The position numbers were made by a program, and so were the translations under genes. DNA of 64,000 bases from Nocardioides glacieisoli (GTDB taxonomy: Bacteria; Actinomycetota; Actinomycetes; Propionibacteriales; Nocardioidaceae). The notes below the pieces were generated by a model. The model made no database searches. It was not told the DNA's origin and saw only the letters and a program-made list of their open reading frames with translations. This document shows positions 30,047 through 37,822 of the stretch, in pieces (position 1 is the first letter of the stretch; each line of letters opens with the position of its first letter). Location of the stretch: contig NZ_SDWS01000003.1 in the NCBI RefSeq assembly GCF_004137245.1, positions 124,001-188,000 on the forward strand, written 5' to 3'.

Positions 30047-31408
30047 ATGCACCTGACCACCGCTCTCGAGGAGCTGACCGAGGCCGAGCTCCTCGATCAC
30101 GCCGACGAGGTGGCGCGCACCCAGCGCGAGTGCGAGGCGCAGGTGCTCCGGATCGCTGGACAGGTCGCGATCCTCAACAACCCCGACACCCTCGACCCCG
30201 AGGTGAGCGCGCTGCCCGGGCGTGAGCGCGTACGGCGATTCGGTGGGGTCGGGACGCCGGACGTCTCGGAGTTCGCGGCGGTGACGCTCGGCGCCCGGTT
30301 GGGCCTCTCGTCGGGATCCGCGCACTCGCTCATGGCCGACGCACTCGACCTGATGATCCGGCTGCCGCAGCTGTGGCGACGCGTGGAGGCCCTCGAGGTC
30401 AAGGCGTCGTACGCCCGCTTCGTTGCGCGCCGCACGCGCGACCTGACCGCAGAGCAGGCGTCGTACGTCGACGAGCGCGCCGCCGAGCCCGCCGACGGTC
30501 GGATCCCGTGGTCCCGCTTCGAGGACCTGGTGACCGGGCTCGTGGTCGCGAGTGACCCCGAGGCCGCGGCTCAGAAGGAGCGCGACAACGCCGAGCGTCA
30601 GGTCGCCAACCCCACTCGCTCCACCGACGACGGGATGCGCGGCTTCTTCATCCGCGCGCCGTTCCCGGTCATCGCCCTCTTCGACGCGCGCGTCCAGTGG
30701 TTCGCCGACATCCTCGCGAGCCTCGGCGACACCGACGACCGCGATCGCAGGAGGGTCAAGGCGATCGTCATCCTGGCCAACCCCCATGCAGCCGTCGCGC
30801 TCATCGAGGCGTTCGTCCAGTGGCGCGACGGTGACCCCGAGAAGCCCGACCTCGACTGGGCGACCGTGATGCCCAGCGTGACCCTCCACGTCCACACCTA
30901 CGCAGGCGCGGAGCCGACCGGGACAGCCCGCGCCGAGGGCCACGGCCCCGTCACCGAGGAGTGGGTGCGCACCCACCTCGGCCCCCACGCACGCTTCACC
31001 ATCAGGCCGGCCCTCGACATCGAGGGCCAGGCGCCGGTCGACGCCTACGAGATCCCCGACCGACATCGGCAGGCCTTGCATCTGATGACGCCGGCCGACA
31101 CCTTCCCCTGGGGCGTGAGCACCTCACGTGACCAGCAGATCGACCACACGGAGCCCTACCGGTCAGGCGGGCCGCCCGGTCAGTCGAGGGTGGGCAACTA
31201 CGGCCCGATGACGACCTTCCACCACCGCATCAAGACCCACGGTGCGTGGGAGGTGCGCCAACCGTTCCCGGGCATCTACGTCTGGCGCGACCCGCACGGA
31301 GCGACGTACGTCGTCGACCACACGGGGACGCGGCGACTAGCCGACGTCGGGTGGAGGAGTCCGGCCGAGGCCAGGCTCGAGCAGGTCCTGTTCTCCCTGG
31401 CTGCTTGA
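30047..31408 (+). CDS. DUF222 / HNH-endonuclease-like protein (REP13E12 type)
   Basis: A 453-residue protein of the DUF222 family, repeated many times in actinobacterial genomes and often thought mobile. The N-terminal two thirds are helical (LTEAELLDHADEVARTQREC, LGLSSGSAHSLMADALDLMI). The C-terminus has a remnant HNH fold: QIDHTEPYRSGGPPGQS, then NYGPMTTFHHRIKTHG, and WRDPHGATYVVDHTGT. The usual Cys pair that opens the zinc-binding HNH in relatives is missing (FPWGVST), so nuclease activity is uncertain. TTGAGT lies six bases before the ATG. Its last 72 bases overlap an antisense HNH gene. Confidence 0.8.
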   Translation: MHLTTALEELTEAELLDHADEVARTQRECEAQVLRIAGQVAILNNPDTLDPEVSALPGRERVRRFGGVGTPDVSEFAAVTLGARLGLSSGSAHSLMADALDLMIRLPQLWRRVEALEVKASYARFVARRTRDLTAEQASYVDERAAEPADGRIPWSRFEDLVTGLVVASDPEAAAQKERDNAERQVANPTRSTDDGMRGFFIRAPFPVIALFDARVQWFADILASLGDTDDRDRRRVKAIVILANPHAAVALIEAFVQWRDGDPEKPDLDWATVMPSVTLHVHTYAGAEPTGTARAEGHGPVTEEWVRTHLGPHARFTIRPALDIEGQAPVDAYEIPDRHRQALHLMTPADTFPWGVSTSRDQQIDHTEPYRSGGPPGQSRVGNYGPMTTFHHRIKTHGAWEVRQPFPGIYVWRDPHGATYVVDHTGTRRLADVGWRSPAEARLEQVLFSLAA

Positions 31409-31747
31409 TCCCGCGAGCCCGCCGACGACCTCGGCATGCCTGACCAGGAACGCCCGCTCGTCGAGCCGCTTCCGCCGCAGCCACCCGGTGACCTCGTCGT
31501 TGCACTTGCTCGCGTTGCACGACCCGCAGGCCGGCACGACGTTGGTGACGGTGTAGCGCCCGCCGCGCGAGATCGGGAGGACGCAGTCCTTCTGGAGCGG
31601 GACGCCGGACGCGCCGCAGTAGGCACAACCGCCCCACGCGGCCTGCAGGCTCGACCACTCGGTGGGGCTCAGGTCGTGCTCGACCCCGGCCATCCGGCGC
31701 TTGCGCTTCCGGGCGGCCCTGGCGCGGCGGGTCCGGACGGCGGGCAA
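31337..31747 (-). CDS. Small HNH endonuclease
   Basis: A 136-residue probable nuclease. It has a very basic N-terminus (RTRRARAARKRKRRM), which would contact DNA, and an HNH core: WGGCAYCGASGVPLQKDCVLP, then SRGGRYTVTNVVPACGSCNASKCN. The two CxxC pairs should bind structural zinc; the usual catalytic DH of D-H-hydrophobic-P is DC here, so the first catalytic His is replaced by Cys. A TTG start at 31747, four bases after the PspC gene's stop, is assumed; an ATG at 31693 is an alternative that removes the basic arm. Its 3' end runs antisense to the DUF222 gene. Confidence 0.65.
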   Translation of the reverse strand: MPAVRTRRARAARKRKRRMAGVEHDLSPTEWSSLQAAWGGCAYCGASGVPLQKDCVLPISRGGRYTVTNVVPACGSCNASKCNDEVTGWLRRKRLDERAFLVRHAEVVGGLAGSSSQGEQDLLEPGLGRTPPPDVG

Positions 31748-31751
31748 GGCC

Positions 31752-31934
31752 TCACTCGCCCTTCGGCATCAGGATCCATCCGATGATGTAGGCGATCTCG
31801 CCCGCACCGAAGATGCCGCCGATCACGAACAGCAGCCGGACCAGGCCGCGGGAGATGCCGAACCGGTCGGCCAGACCGGCGCAGACGCCAGCGATGATCT
31901 TGCCGCGACGGGGACGCACGAGGATTGAGGACAT
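31752..31934 (-). CDS. PspC-domain small membrane protein
   Basis: A 60-residue protein that is a single PspC domain: VRPRRGKIIAGVCAGLADRF then GISRGLVRLLFVIGGIFG, with a second hydrophobic stretch ending in IIGWILMPKGE. PspC-type proteins sit in the inner membrane and take part in phage-shock or envelope-stress responses; the solo form is common in actinobacteria. It lies between the phosphodiesterase and HNH genes on the same strand with gaps of 9 and 4 bases. Confidence 0.88.
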   Translation of the reverse strand: MSSILVRPRRGKIIAGVCAGLADRFGISRGLVRLLFVIGGIFGAGEIAYIIGWILMPKGE

Positions 31935-31943
31935 GGGTCTTGT

Positions 31944-32459
31944 CTACCGCACGCCCCGCAGCGGCAGCCGGTGCAACGCGACGTCGCGGAGCTCGCCGTC
32001 GTCCACCACGGCGGTCATGTAGGTGCAGTGGGGCTGTCGCCGCCGGTCGGTGGGCGAGCCGGGGTTGAGCAGGCGGAGCCCCGAGGCCGCGGTGGTGTCC
32101 CACGGGATGTGGCTGTGGCCGAACACGAGGACGTCGACGTCGGGGTACGCCGCAGCCATCCGCTCCTCGCGACCCCTCGACTGGCCGGTCTCGTGCACGA
32201 CCGCGATCCTCAGCCCGTCGAGCGAGACCCTGGCGACCTCGGGGAGCCGATCCCGGAGCTCGCCGTGGTCGTTGTTGCCGAAGCACGCGACCAGCTGGCG
32301 CGAGCGCGCTTCCAGCTCGTCGAGGAGACGTACGTCGACCCAGTCGCCGGCGTGCAGCACGACGTCCGCCTCGTCGACCGCCGCCCAGACGTCGGCGGGC
32401 AGCGATCGAGCCCGCTGGGGGACGTGGGTGTCGGCCAGCAGGAGCAGTCGGGTCGCCAT
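31944..32459 (-). CDS. YfcE-type metallophosphoesterase
   Basis: A 171-residue calcineurin-like phosphodiesterase. All metal motifs are visible: LLLADTHVP (DxH), LHAGDWVDV (GD), CFGNNDHGE (GNxDH, here GNND), AVVHETG and VFGHSHIPWDT (GHxH). Family members cleave phosphodiesters, often non-specifically; some are pyrophosphatases. The ATG at 32459 (MATRLLLLADTH) is preferred to the TTG/ATG at 32477, which only adds six residues before the first beta strand. It diverges from a small unknown gene 39 bases away. Confidence 0.88.
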   Translation of the reverse strand: MATRLLLLADTHVPQRARSLPADVWAAVDEADVVLHAGDWVDVRLLDELEARSRQLVACFGNNDHGELRDRLPEVARVSLDGLRIAVVHETGQSRGREERMAAAYPDVDVLVFGHSHIPWDTTAASGLRLLNPGSPTDRRRQPHCTYMTAVVDDGELRDVALHRLPLRGVR

Positions 32460-32498
32460 GCGGCCAGTGAATCCCATCCCAGTGGGTACGGCACACGC

Positions 32499-32777
32499 AT
32501 GGCATCCGATGACACCGTCGACGACATGGTCGCCGAGGCAGTGCTCCAGCTCTGGTCCGCGGCACAGACCGACTTCGACCCCTTCGAGGTCCCCTCAGAG
32601 GAGTGGCCGGCGAACGCCGTGCCCGTGCGCGACGCCGACATCGCCGTAGACACCCGCCTCGAGCTCGACGACGTACGCGCCTCGCTGGAGCGCCTCGACG
32701 GCCTCAGGCTCGTGCTGGGGGGGGACGCCGGGACGGTCAGCGTCGTGCGGGTGCTGCCCGAGGACACACCCCTCTGA
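32499..32777 (+). CDS. Small acidic protein, unknown
   Basis: A 92-residue soluble, acidic protein (MASDDTVDDMVAEAVLQLW, DADIAVDTRLELDDVRASLE). No motif, signal or membrane segment is seen. A weak -10-like TACGGC lies six bases before the ATG. Its composition and G/C at third positions match host genes, so it is probably real, but the function is unknown. Confidence 0.5.
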   Translation: MASDDTVDDMVAEAVLQLWSAAQTDFDPFEVPSEEWPANAVPVRDADIAVDTRLELDDVRASLERLDGLRLVLGGDAGTVSVVRVLPEDTPL

Positions 32778-32866
32778 GGGCTCGCAGGGCTCGTCACACC
32801 CAGGGGGATGTTCCGTCGACCGGCCGGGTCGGCGAGCGTGGCAGGTTCCCTACGAAGGAGAAACAC

Positions 32867-33310
32867 GTGTCTGATGACGCCAAGGCAGCCAAGGAGCTCG
32901 TCGAGACCCTGAAGGACGGCGAGAAGGGCTACGCCACCGCGGCGGACAAGCTGCGTGACAGCGACCGTCCGGAGTGGGCCACGACGATGCAGAGGCTCTC
33001 GCAGCAGCGTGCCGGCTTCTGGCGCGAGATCGTCGACATGGGCCACGAGTACGGCGACGACGTCGACGAGAGCGGCACTGTGGCCGCGGCCGTGCACCGC
33101 GGCTGGCTGTCCCTCAAGGACGCCGTGACCGGTGACGACCCGGACGGCGTGCTCGGGGCTGCCCAGACCGGGGAGGACCACGCCGTCAAGGAGTACGAGG
33201 ACGCGCTCAAGATGGACCTCAGCGCCGGCTTCCGCGAGGTCGTCGTCCGCCAGCAGGCCGACGTCCTCGCCGCCCGCGACGAGCTCAAGGCGCTGAAGAG
33301 CGCCAGCTGA
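32867..33310 (+). CDS. Four-helix-bundle protein (DUF2383/PA2169-like)
   Basis: A 147-residue all-helical protein. Segments AAKELVETLKDGEKGYATAA, WATTMQRLSQQRAGFWREI, ESGTVAAAVHRGWLSLKDAV and QTGEDHAVKEYEDALKMDL correspond to a ferritin-like four-helix bundle of the PA2169/DUF2383 type, whose biological role is not known but which is often stress-linked. GAAGGAG lies seven bases before the GTG start at 32867. The frame extends upstream into the preceding gene in a different register and is not part of this gene. Confidence 0.8.
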   Translation: MSDDAKAAKELVETLKDGEKGYATAADKLRDSDRPEWATTMQRLSQQRAGFWREIVDMGHEYGDDVDESGTVAAAVHRGWLSLKDAVTGDDPDGVLGAAQTGEDHAVKEYEDALKMDLSAGFREVVVRQQADVLAARDELKALKSAS

Positions 33311-33332
33311 CGGGACGCATCGTATGGCTGGC

Positions 33333-33338
33333 TAGGGT
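33333..33338 (+). promoter_or_regulatory. -10 box, leaderless spacing
   Basis: TAGGGT, then 6 nt, then the ATG at 33345. Confidence 0.5.
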
Positions 33339-33344
33339 CGCGAC

Positions 33345-34568
33345 ATGAGAGCCGACGTCGTGGTCGTGGGAGCGGGTCTGGCCGGCCTGCGGTGCGCACA
33401 GGTGCTGCAGGGTGCCGGGCGCGACGTCGTGGTCCTCGAGTCCGCCGACGAGGTCGGCGGCCGCATCCGGACCGACCGCGTCGACGGGTTCCTCGCCGAC
33501 CGCGGCTTCCAGGTGCTCAACCCCGCCTACCCGGCCGTACGACGCTGGGTCGACGTCGACGCGCTGCGGCTCCAGCCGTTCGGTGCCGGTGTCGCGGCGC
33601 GGGGTGACAGGGGGCTCGACGTCCTCGGCCACCCGCTCCGCAGCCCGGGTCTCCTCCCTGCGACCCTGCGCGTCGCCGGTCGGCACCCGGCCGAGGTCGC
33701 CGCGCTCGCGCGGTGGGCCGCTCCGCTGCTGCGCCCGCGTCCGGGTCGGACGCTGTCCGACGTCCTCGACAAGCGTCCGGACGTGACCCGACGGGAGGCG
33801 CTCGACCGGGCCGGGGTCGACGGCCTGCTCCGCCGGGTGGTGGACCGGTTCCTCGCCGGAGTCGTGCTCGAGGACGACGGCAGCACCTCCGACCGCTACG
33901 CGCTGCTGCTCGCCTGGATGTTCGCCCGCGACGTGCCCTCGCTGCCGGCGGACGGGATGACCGCGCTGCCGCGACAGCTCGCGGCGACGCTCGGCGACCG
34001 GGTCCGGCTCGGCCGTGCCGCCCGTCGCGTCACCGGCACGACCGTCGAGACCGACGACGGGACCTGGGCCGCCGACCACGTCGTGGTCGCGACCGACGCC
34101 GTCGCCTCGGCCGACCTCACCGGACGCCCAGCGCCGGCGACGAAGGGGGTGGTCACCGTGTGGTGGGCCGCGCCCGATGCCCCGGCGAGCGACCTGGTGC
34201 ACGTGGACGGGCGCGCGACCCCGAGCGGGCCGCTGGTCAACGCTGCGGTCGTGTCCCGCGCTGCACCGTCGTACGCACCTCGCGGTCGTCACCTCGTGCA
34301 GGGCTCGGCACTGATGGGTCCGGGACGCGACACCGACGAGGCGTCGATGCGACGCCATGCCGGCGACCTGCTCGGGACCGACAGCTCCCGGTGGGAGGTG
34401 GTGGTGCGGCACGAGGTGCCGCACGCGCTGCCGGTCCAGCCGGCGCCCTTCACGGCTCGCCAGCCGGTGCGTGTCGGCGACCTCGTGGTGTGCGGTGACC
34501 ACTGCGACACCGGCTCGATCCAGGGCGCGCTCGTCAGCGGTCAGCGTGCCGCGGAGGTACTGCTGTGA
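33345..34568 (+). CDS. FAD-dependent amine oxidase / desaturase-like oxidoreductase
   Basis: A 407-residue flavoprotein of the NAD(P)/FAD-dependent amine-oxidase/phytoene-desaturase superfamily. DVVVVGAGLAGLRCAQVL is the dinucleotide fold, DEVGGRIRTDRVDGF the second FAD motif, and the C-terminal VGDLVVCGDHCDTGSIQGAL the closing FAD loop. There is no signal peptide or membrane segment. The substrate is unknown; homologous proteins are described only as oxidoreductases. It overlaps the next FAD gene by four bases, which encodes a renalase-like protein, so the two may act together. Confidence 0.85.
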   Translation: MRADVVVVGAGLAGLRCAQVLQGAGRDVVVLESADEVGGRIRTDRVDGFLADRGFQVLNPAYPAVRRWVDVDALRLQPFGAGVAARGDRGLDVLGHPLRSPGLLPATLRVAGRHPAEVAALARWAAPLLRPRPGRTLSDVLDKRPDVTRREALDRAGVDGLLRRVVDRFLAGVVLEDDGSTSDRYALLLAWMFARDVPSLPADGMTALPRQLAATLGDRVRLGRAARRVTGTTVETDDGTWAADHVVVATDAVASADLTGRPAPATKGVVTVWWAAPDAPASDLVHVDGRATPSGPLVNAAVVSRAAPSYAPRGRHLVQGSALMGPGRDTDEASMRRHAGDLLGTDSSRWEVVVRHEVPHALPVQPAPFTARQPVRVGDLVVCGDHCDTGSIQGALVSGQRAAEVLL

Positions 34569-35503
34569 ACGACGTCGTCGTCGTCGGCGCCGGCCTCGCG
34601 GGCGTCGCCTGCGCCCGTGCGCTGCAGGAGTCTGGAGTGGGCGTCCGGGTGCTCGACCGCGGCTACGTGCCGGGCGGGCGGATGGCGTCGAAGCGCCTGT
34701 GGGGCCGACCGGTCGACCTGGGCGCGTCCTACTTCACCGTCGACGACCCGGGCTTCGCGGCGGTCGTCGACGACTGGGCCGCGCGCGACCTGGCGCGCCC
34801 GTGGACCGACACCTTCACGGCCATCGACGCCGACGGGTCCAGCTCCAAGACCGGGCCGGTGCGCTGGGGAGCGACCCACGGCCTGAGGTCGCTGGTGGAG
34901 GACCTTGCCCAGGACCTGGGGGTCGAGCGCAGGGAGGTGACGGACCTCGCCGATCTGGAGGCGGCCATCGTCGTGCTCGCCATGCCCGACCCGCAGGCCC
35001 GCCGGCTGGTCGGTGACCACCCGGTCGCCGAGCTGCTGGACCGGGAGTGGGAGCCCGTGATCGCGCTCGCCGCCCGCTGGCCGGATCGGTCGTGGGACCT
35101 CGACGGCGCCTTCGTCAACGACGACCGCGACGTCGCCTGGATCGCCGACGACGGTCGCCGACGCGGGGACGACGCACCGGTGCTGGTCGCGCACTCGACG
35201 CCCGCGTTCGCCGCCCGACACCTCGACGACCCGGGTGGGGCGGCGCCGGCGATGGTCGAGGCCGTACGTCGATCGCTCGGGGTGGGGGAGCCGGACGAGG
35301 TCCACGTCCACCGTTGGACCTTCGCGCGGCCCACCGGGGAGCGCGAGGCGGCGTACGCCCTGGTCGATGGTGACGCGCTGGTCGGGGTGTGCGGTGACGG
35401 CTGGGGCCCGAGGCCCAAGGTCGAGACGGCATGGGTGTCGGGCACCTCGCTGGGGCAGGCCCTCGCCCGGCGGCTCAGCGCGGCCGGAACCCCGAGCACA
35501 TGA
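34565..35503 (+). CDS. Renalase-like FAD/NAD(P)-binding oxidoreductase
   Basis: A 312-residue flavoprotein. VVVVGAGLAGVACARALQ is the FAD fold and PGGRMASKRLWGRPVDLGAS the GGRM(A)S motif typical of bacterial renalases, which reoxidise off-pathway NAD(P)H isomers; assignment to that reaction is by family only. The C-terminus LVGVCGDGWGPRPKVETAW closes the cofactor site. It is coupled to the upstream amine-oxidase-like gene by a four-base overlap (GTGA). Its last 29 bases overlap the convergent SnoaL-like gene. Confidence 0.83.
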   Translation: MNDVVVVGAGLAGVACARALQESGVGVRVLDRGYVPGGRMASKRLWGRPVDLGASYFTVDDPGFAAVVDDWAARDLARPWTDTFTAIDADGSSSKTGPVRWGATHGLRSLVEDLAQDLGVERREVTDLADLEAAIVVLAMPDPQARRLVGDHPVAELLDREWEPVIALAARWPDRSWDLDGAFVNDDRDVAWIADDGRRRGDDAPVLVAHSTPAFAARHLDDPGGAAPAMVEAVRRSLGVGEPDEVHVHRWTFARPTGEREAAYALVDGDALVGVCGDGWGPRPKVETAWVSGTSLGQALARRLSAAGTPST

Positions 35504-35840
35504 TGCGCAGGTGCTCGATCGACTCGCTGCCACGGTAGTAGGCCTGCTGCTCGGCGACGTAGGAACCGTCGTCGTTCGAGAGGTCGAAGCGATAGCTGAC
35601 GTGCGAGGTGTCGGCGACAGCCTCCCCGTCGGACACCCCGAGGACGCGCTCGATCCGGTCGGACTCCGCGAACCACGAGCCGAAGACCACCTCGACCACG
35701 TCGTCGGGGCCGGTGCCCTCCCACGTGCGGCCCGGCGTCAGGCCGCGGAAGTCCACGTCGTCGGCGAGCAGCGCCCGGAGGGCCGCCTCGTCCTTGGCGG
35801 CGACGGCGTGCGCGAAGCGGGTGCCCAGGGTCTCGGTCAT
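35475..35840 (-). CDS. SnoaL/NTF2-like domain protein
   Basis: A 121-residue cone-shaped-barrel protein of the NTF2/SnoaL superfamily: FAHAVAAKDEAALRALLADD opens the fold, followed by VDFRGLTPGRTWEGTGPDDV and SYRFDLSNDDGSYVAEQQAY. These small proteins bind hydrophobic ligands or act as isomerases/cyclases; the role here is unknown. The start ATG at 35840 overlaps the stop of the pentapeptide/DinB gene (ATGA), so they are co-expressed. It overlaps the renalase-like gene end. Confidence 0.8.
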   Translation of the reverse strand: MTETLGTRFAHAVAAKDEAALRALLADDVDFRGLTPGRTWEGTGPDDVVEVVFGSWFAESDRIERVLGVSDGEAVADTSHVSYRFDLSNDDGSYVAEQQAYYRGSESIEHLRIMCSGFRPR

Positions 35841-36631
35841 GAGGCCAGCTTCGCGAGGTCGCGCTCGGCGTACAACCGGTGCTGCCACTCCTCGTTGAGC
35901 ACCACGCGCAGGCAGTCCGCGACCGTGAGCCCGGTGGCGTCGGTCATGAACTGCGTGGCCGAGGTGACCGAGCGGTCCAGGCCCGCGTCGGTGAGGCCGT
36001 CGAGCACCTCCGCCACGGTGTTCCGACGCTGCCGGCGCAGGGCCATCACCTCGTGCAGCTCGGGACGCGCCCGCCGCGCCCACGGGACGTCCTCGAACTC
36101 GGGCGCCTCGTCCCACGGGAGGTCGAGGGGGTGCCACGGGGAGCGCTGGGCGAGCACGACGCCCCCGATCCAGCAGGCGTGGGCGAAGCCGAGGTGGCGC
36201 AAGGTCTCGATGAACGACCACTCGTCGTCGACCTGCTCGTAGAGCTGGTCGGTCTCCAGCTCGCGGGCGCGACCCATGGTCTCGCCCCACAGGCGGTCGG
36301 TGATCGCAAAGGCTTCACGAAAGCCGTCGACGGTCGTCGGCGCCATGAGCGCCCGCTCCGGCATCTGCCGGTTGAGCTCGGCCTCGACGAGCGGGACGAC
36401 GTCCACGCCGTTGACCACGAGCCGCACGATCTCGCCGCTGATCTCCATGTCGGGGACCTCGACGCCGGTCATGCGGACGCCGTCGAAGTACGCCGCCCGC
36501 ACCCGCGTGCCGCTGAAGTTCACCTCGCGGATGTCGAGGTCGGTCATGTCGGCCCGCCGGAAGGTGCTGCCCGAGAGGTCGACCTGCTGGAAGCCCGAAC
36601 CGGAGAGGTCCTGCTCGCTGAAGTCGGTCAT
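35837..36631 (-). CDS. Pentapeptide-repeat / DinB-like fusion protein
   Basis: A 264-residue cytoplasmic protein. The first 60 residues read in five-residue steps (DLSGSGFQQVDLSGSTFRRA, NFSGTRVRAAYFDGVRM), a short pentapeptide-repeat helix. The rest is a DinB/YfiT-type four-helix bundle: WSFIETLRHLGFAHACWIGG and VLNEEWQHRLYAERDLAKL supply candidate metal-binding histidines. DinB proteins can be thiol-dependent transferases (bacillithiol/mycothiol). The ATG at 36631 is supported by TACTCT six bases upstream; the frame further up is non-coding. Confidence 0.82.
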   Translation of the reverse strand: MTDFSEQDLSGSGFQQVDLSGSTFRRADMTDLDIREVNFSGTRVRAAYFDGVRMTGVEVPDMEISGEIVRLVVNGVDVVPLVEAELNRQMPERALMAPTTVDGFREAFAITDRLWGETMGRARELETDQLYEQVDDEWSFIETLRHLGFAHACWIGGVVLAQRSPWHPLDLPWDEAPEFEDVPWARRARPELHEVMALRRQRRNTVAEVLDGLTDAGLDRSVTSATQFMTDATGLTVADCLRVVLNEEWQHRLYAERDLAKLAS

Positions 36632-36637
36632 GGGACG

Positions 36638-36643
36638 AGAGTA
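36638..36643 (-). promoter_or_regulatory. -10 box, leaderless spacing
   Basis: TACTCT on the minus strand, 6 nt before the ATG at 36631. Confidence 0.45.
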
Positions 36644-36686
36644 GGAGTGGTTGCGGACGATCGGGGACCGAATCGACACTGTGCCC

Positions 36687-37583
36687 ATGACTGCATCGAT
36701 CCGTACGCCGGGCACCGTGGCCGTTCCCGGGGCCGTCCTCTCCTACACCGTGATCGGCGACCTCGCCGACGCGACCGCGGACTCACCACCCTTGCTGCTC
36801 GGTGGCTCGCCGATGGACAGCACCGGATTCGAGAGCCTCGTCGCCGGCCTCGAGGCGAACGGGGCCCGCCGGGTCCTCGTGCTCACCGACCCGCGCAACG
36901 TCGGGCGCAGCACGCGCGACGACGACACGGCGGCCGTGACGCCCGAGCAGCACGCCGACGACCTCCACGCCCTCGTGGAGGCCCTCGGTGTCGGTCCGGT
37001 GGACTTCTTCGCCACGTCGGGAGCGGCCGTGAACTCGCTGTTCCTGGTGGCGGCGCACCCCGACGACGTACGCCTCCTGGTGGCGCACGAGCCGCCGATG
37101 GCCCCGCTGCTGCCCGACGGCGCCGCGATTGGCAAGGCGTGCGACGACCTCGTCGCTGCCTACGACGCCGACGGCATCGGGGCCGGGATGTCGCGCTTCA
37201 TCGCGCTGGTGATGCACCGCGGGGAGTGGACCGGCGACGACCCGCTCCCGGACCCGGCGATGTTCGGCCTGCCGAGCGAGGACGACGGGTCCCGCAGCGA
37301 CGGCCTGATGGCCAACATGCGCGGCGAGGGCTGCACCCGCGTCCCGGACCTCGACGCGATCCGCCGCGCGCAGACGAGGTTCGTCATCGGCGTCGGGGAG
37401 GAGTCGGGTGGTCCCGTGGACGGGGAGATCGCCGGCCGGGCCGGGTACGCCGTCGCGCGCGAGCTCGGTGTCGACCCGGTCGTCTTCCCGGGTGGCCACA
37501 ACGGGTTCCTCGGCGGTGAGTACGGCCAGATGGGCAAGCCGGAGGAGTTCGCGGCCGAGCTGCGCTCGGTGCTCGAGGGCTGA
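36687..37583 (+). CDS. Alpha/beta hydrolase
   Basis: A 298-residue alpha/beta-hydrolase-fold enzyme. LLLGGSPMDSTGFESLVAGL is the oxyanion-hole region and VDFFATSGAAVNSLFLVAAH the nucleophile elbow (GxSxG-like, read here as ATSGAA, with Ser as the probable nucleophile). VLVLTDPRNVGRS precedes it, and the late VVFPGGHNGFLGG holds the catalytic His. The substrate is unknown. The ATG at 36687 is chosen over a start at 36651 because GACACT lies six bases upstream. It converges on the amphi-Trp gene with one base between. Confidence 0.82.
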   Translation: MTASIRTPGTVAVPGAVLSYTVIGDLADATADSPPLLLGGSPMDSTGFESLVAGLEANGARRVLVLTDPRNVGRSTRDDDTAAVTPEQHADDLHALVEALGVGPVDFFATSGAAVNSLFLVAAHPDDVRLLVAHEPPMAPLLPDGAAIGKACDDLVAAYDADGIGAGMSRFIALVMHRGEWTGDDPLPDPAMFGLPSEDDGSRSDGLMANMRGEGCTRVPDLDAIRRAQTRFVIGVGEESGGPVDGEIAGRAGYAVARELGVDPVVFPGGHNGFLGGEYGQMGKPEEFAAELRSVLEG

Positions 37584-37584
37584 G

Positions 37585-37800
37585 CTACCAGGTCAGCTCG
37601 ATCTCGATCTCGTTGTCCTCACCGAGCTCGACCTCGACCTTGAGGTTCACCTGGTCGGGCACCGCCACGGTGATCCGGCCGCCGTCGCGGGAGAACTCGA
37701 CGGAGTTGTGCTTGGCGAGGGAGTCGGCGAGGTCGCGCAGGCGCGTCGCGGCCTCCTCGCGGGTCATCGTGCGGGTCTCGTCCATCTCGAAGAGGTCCAT
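37585..37800 (-). CDS. amphi-Trp domain protein
   Basis: A 71-residue protein consisting of one amphi-Trp domain: TMTREEAATRLRDLADSLAK helix, then two beta strands (VEFSRDGGRITVAVPDQVN, LKVEVELGEDNEIEIELTW), ending in the hallmark Trp. The family is small, acidic and of unknown function. A TAGGTT box lies 8 nt before the ATG on the minus strand (37809-37814), consistent with a leaderless mRNA. Confidence 0.85.
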   Translation of the reverse strand: MDLFEMDETRTMTREEAATRLRDLADSLAKHNSVEFSRDGGRITVAVPDQVNLKVEVELGEDNEIEIELTW

Positions 37801-37808
37801 GCCTAAAG

Positions 37809-37814
37809 AACCTA
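37809..37814 (-). promoter_or_regulatory. -10 box, near-leaderless spacing
   Basis: TAGGTT on the minus strand, 8 nt before the ATG at 37800. Confidence 0.45.
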
Positions 37815-37822
37815 GCCAGCGC

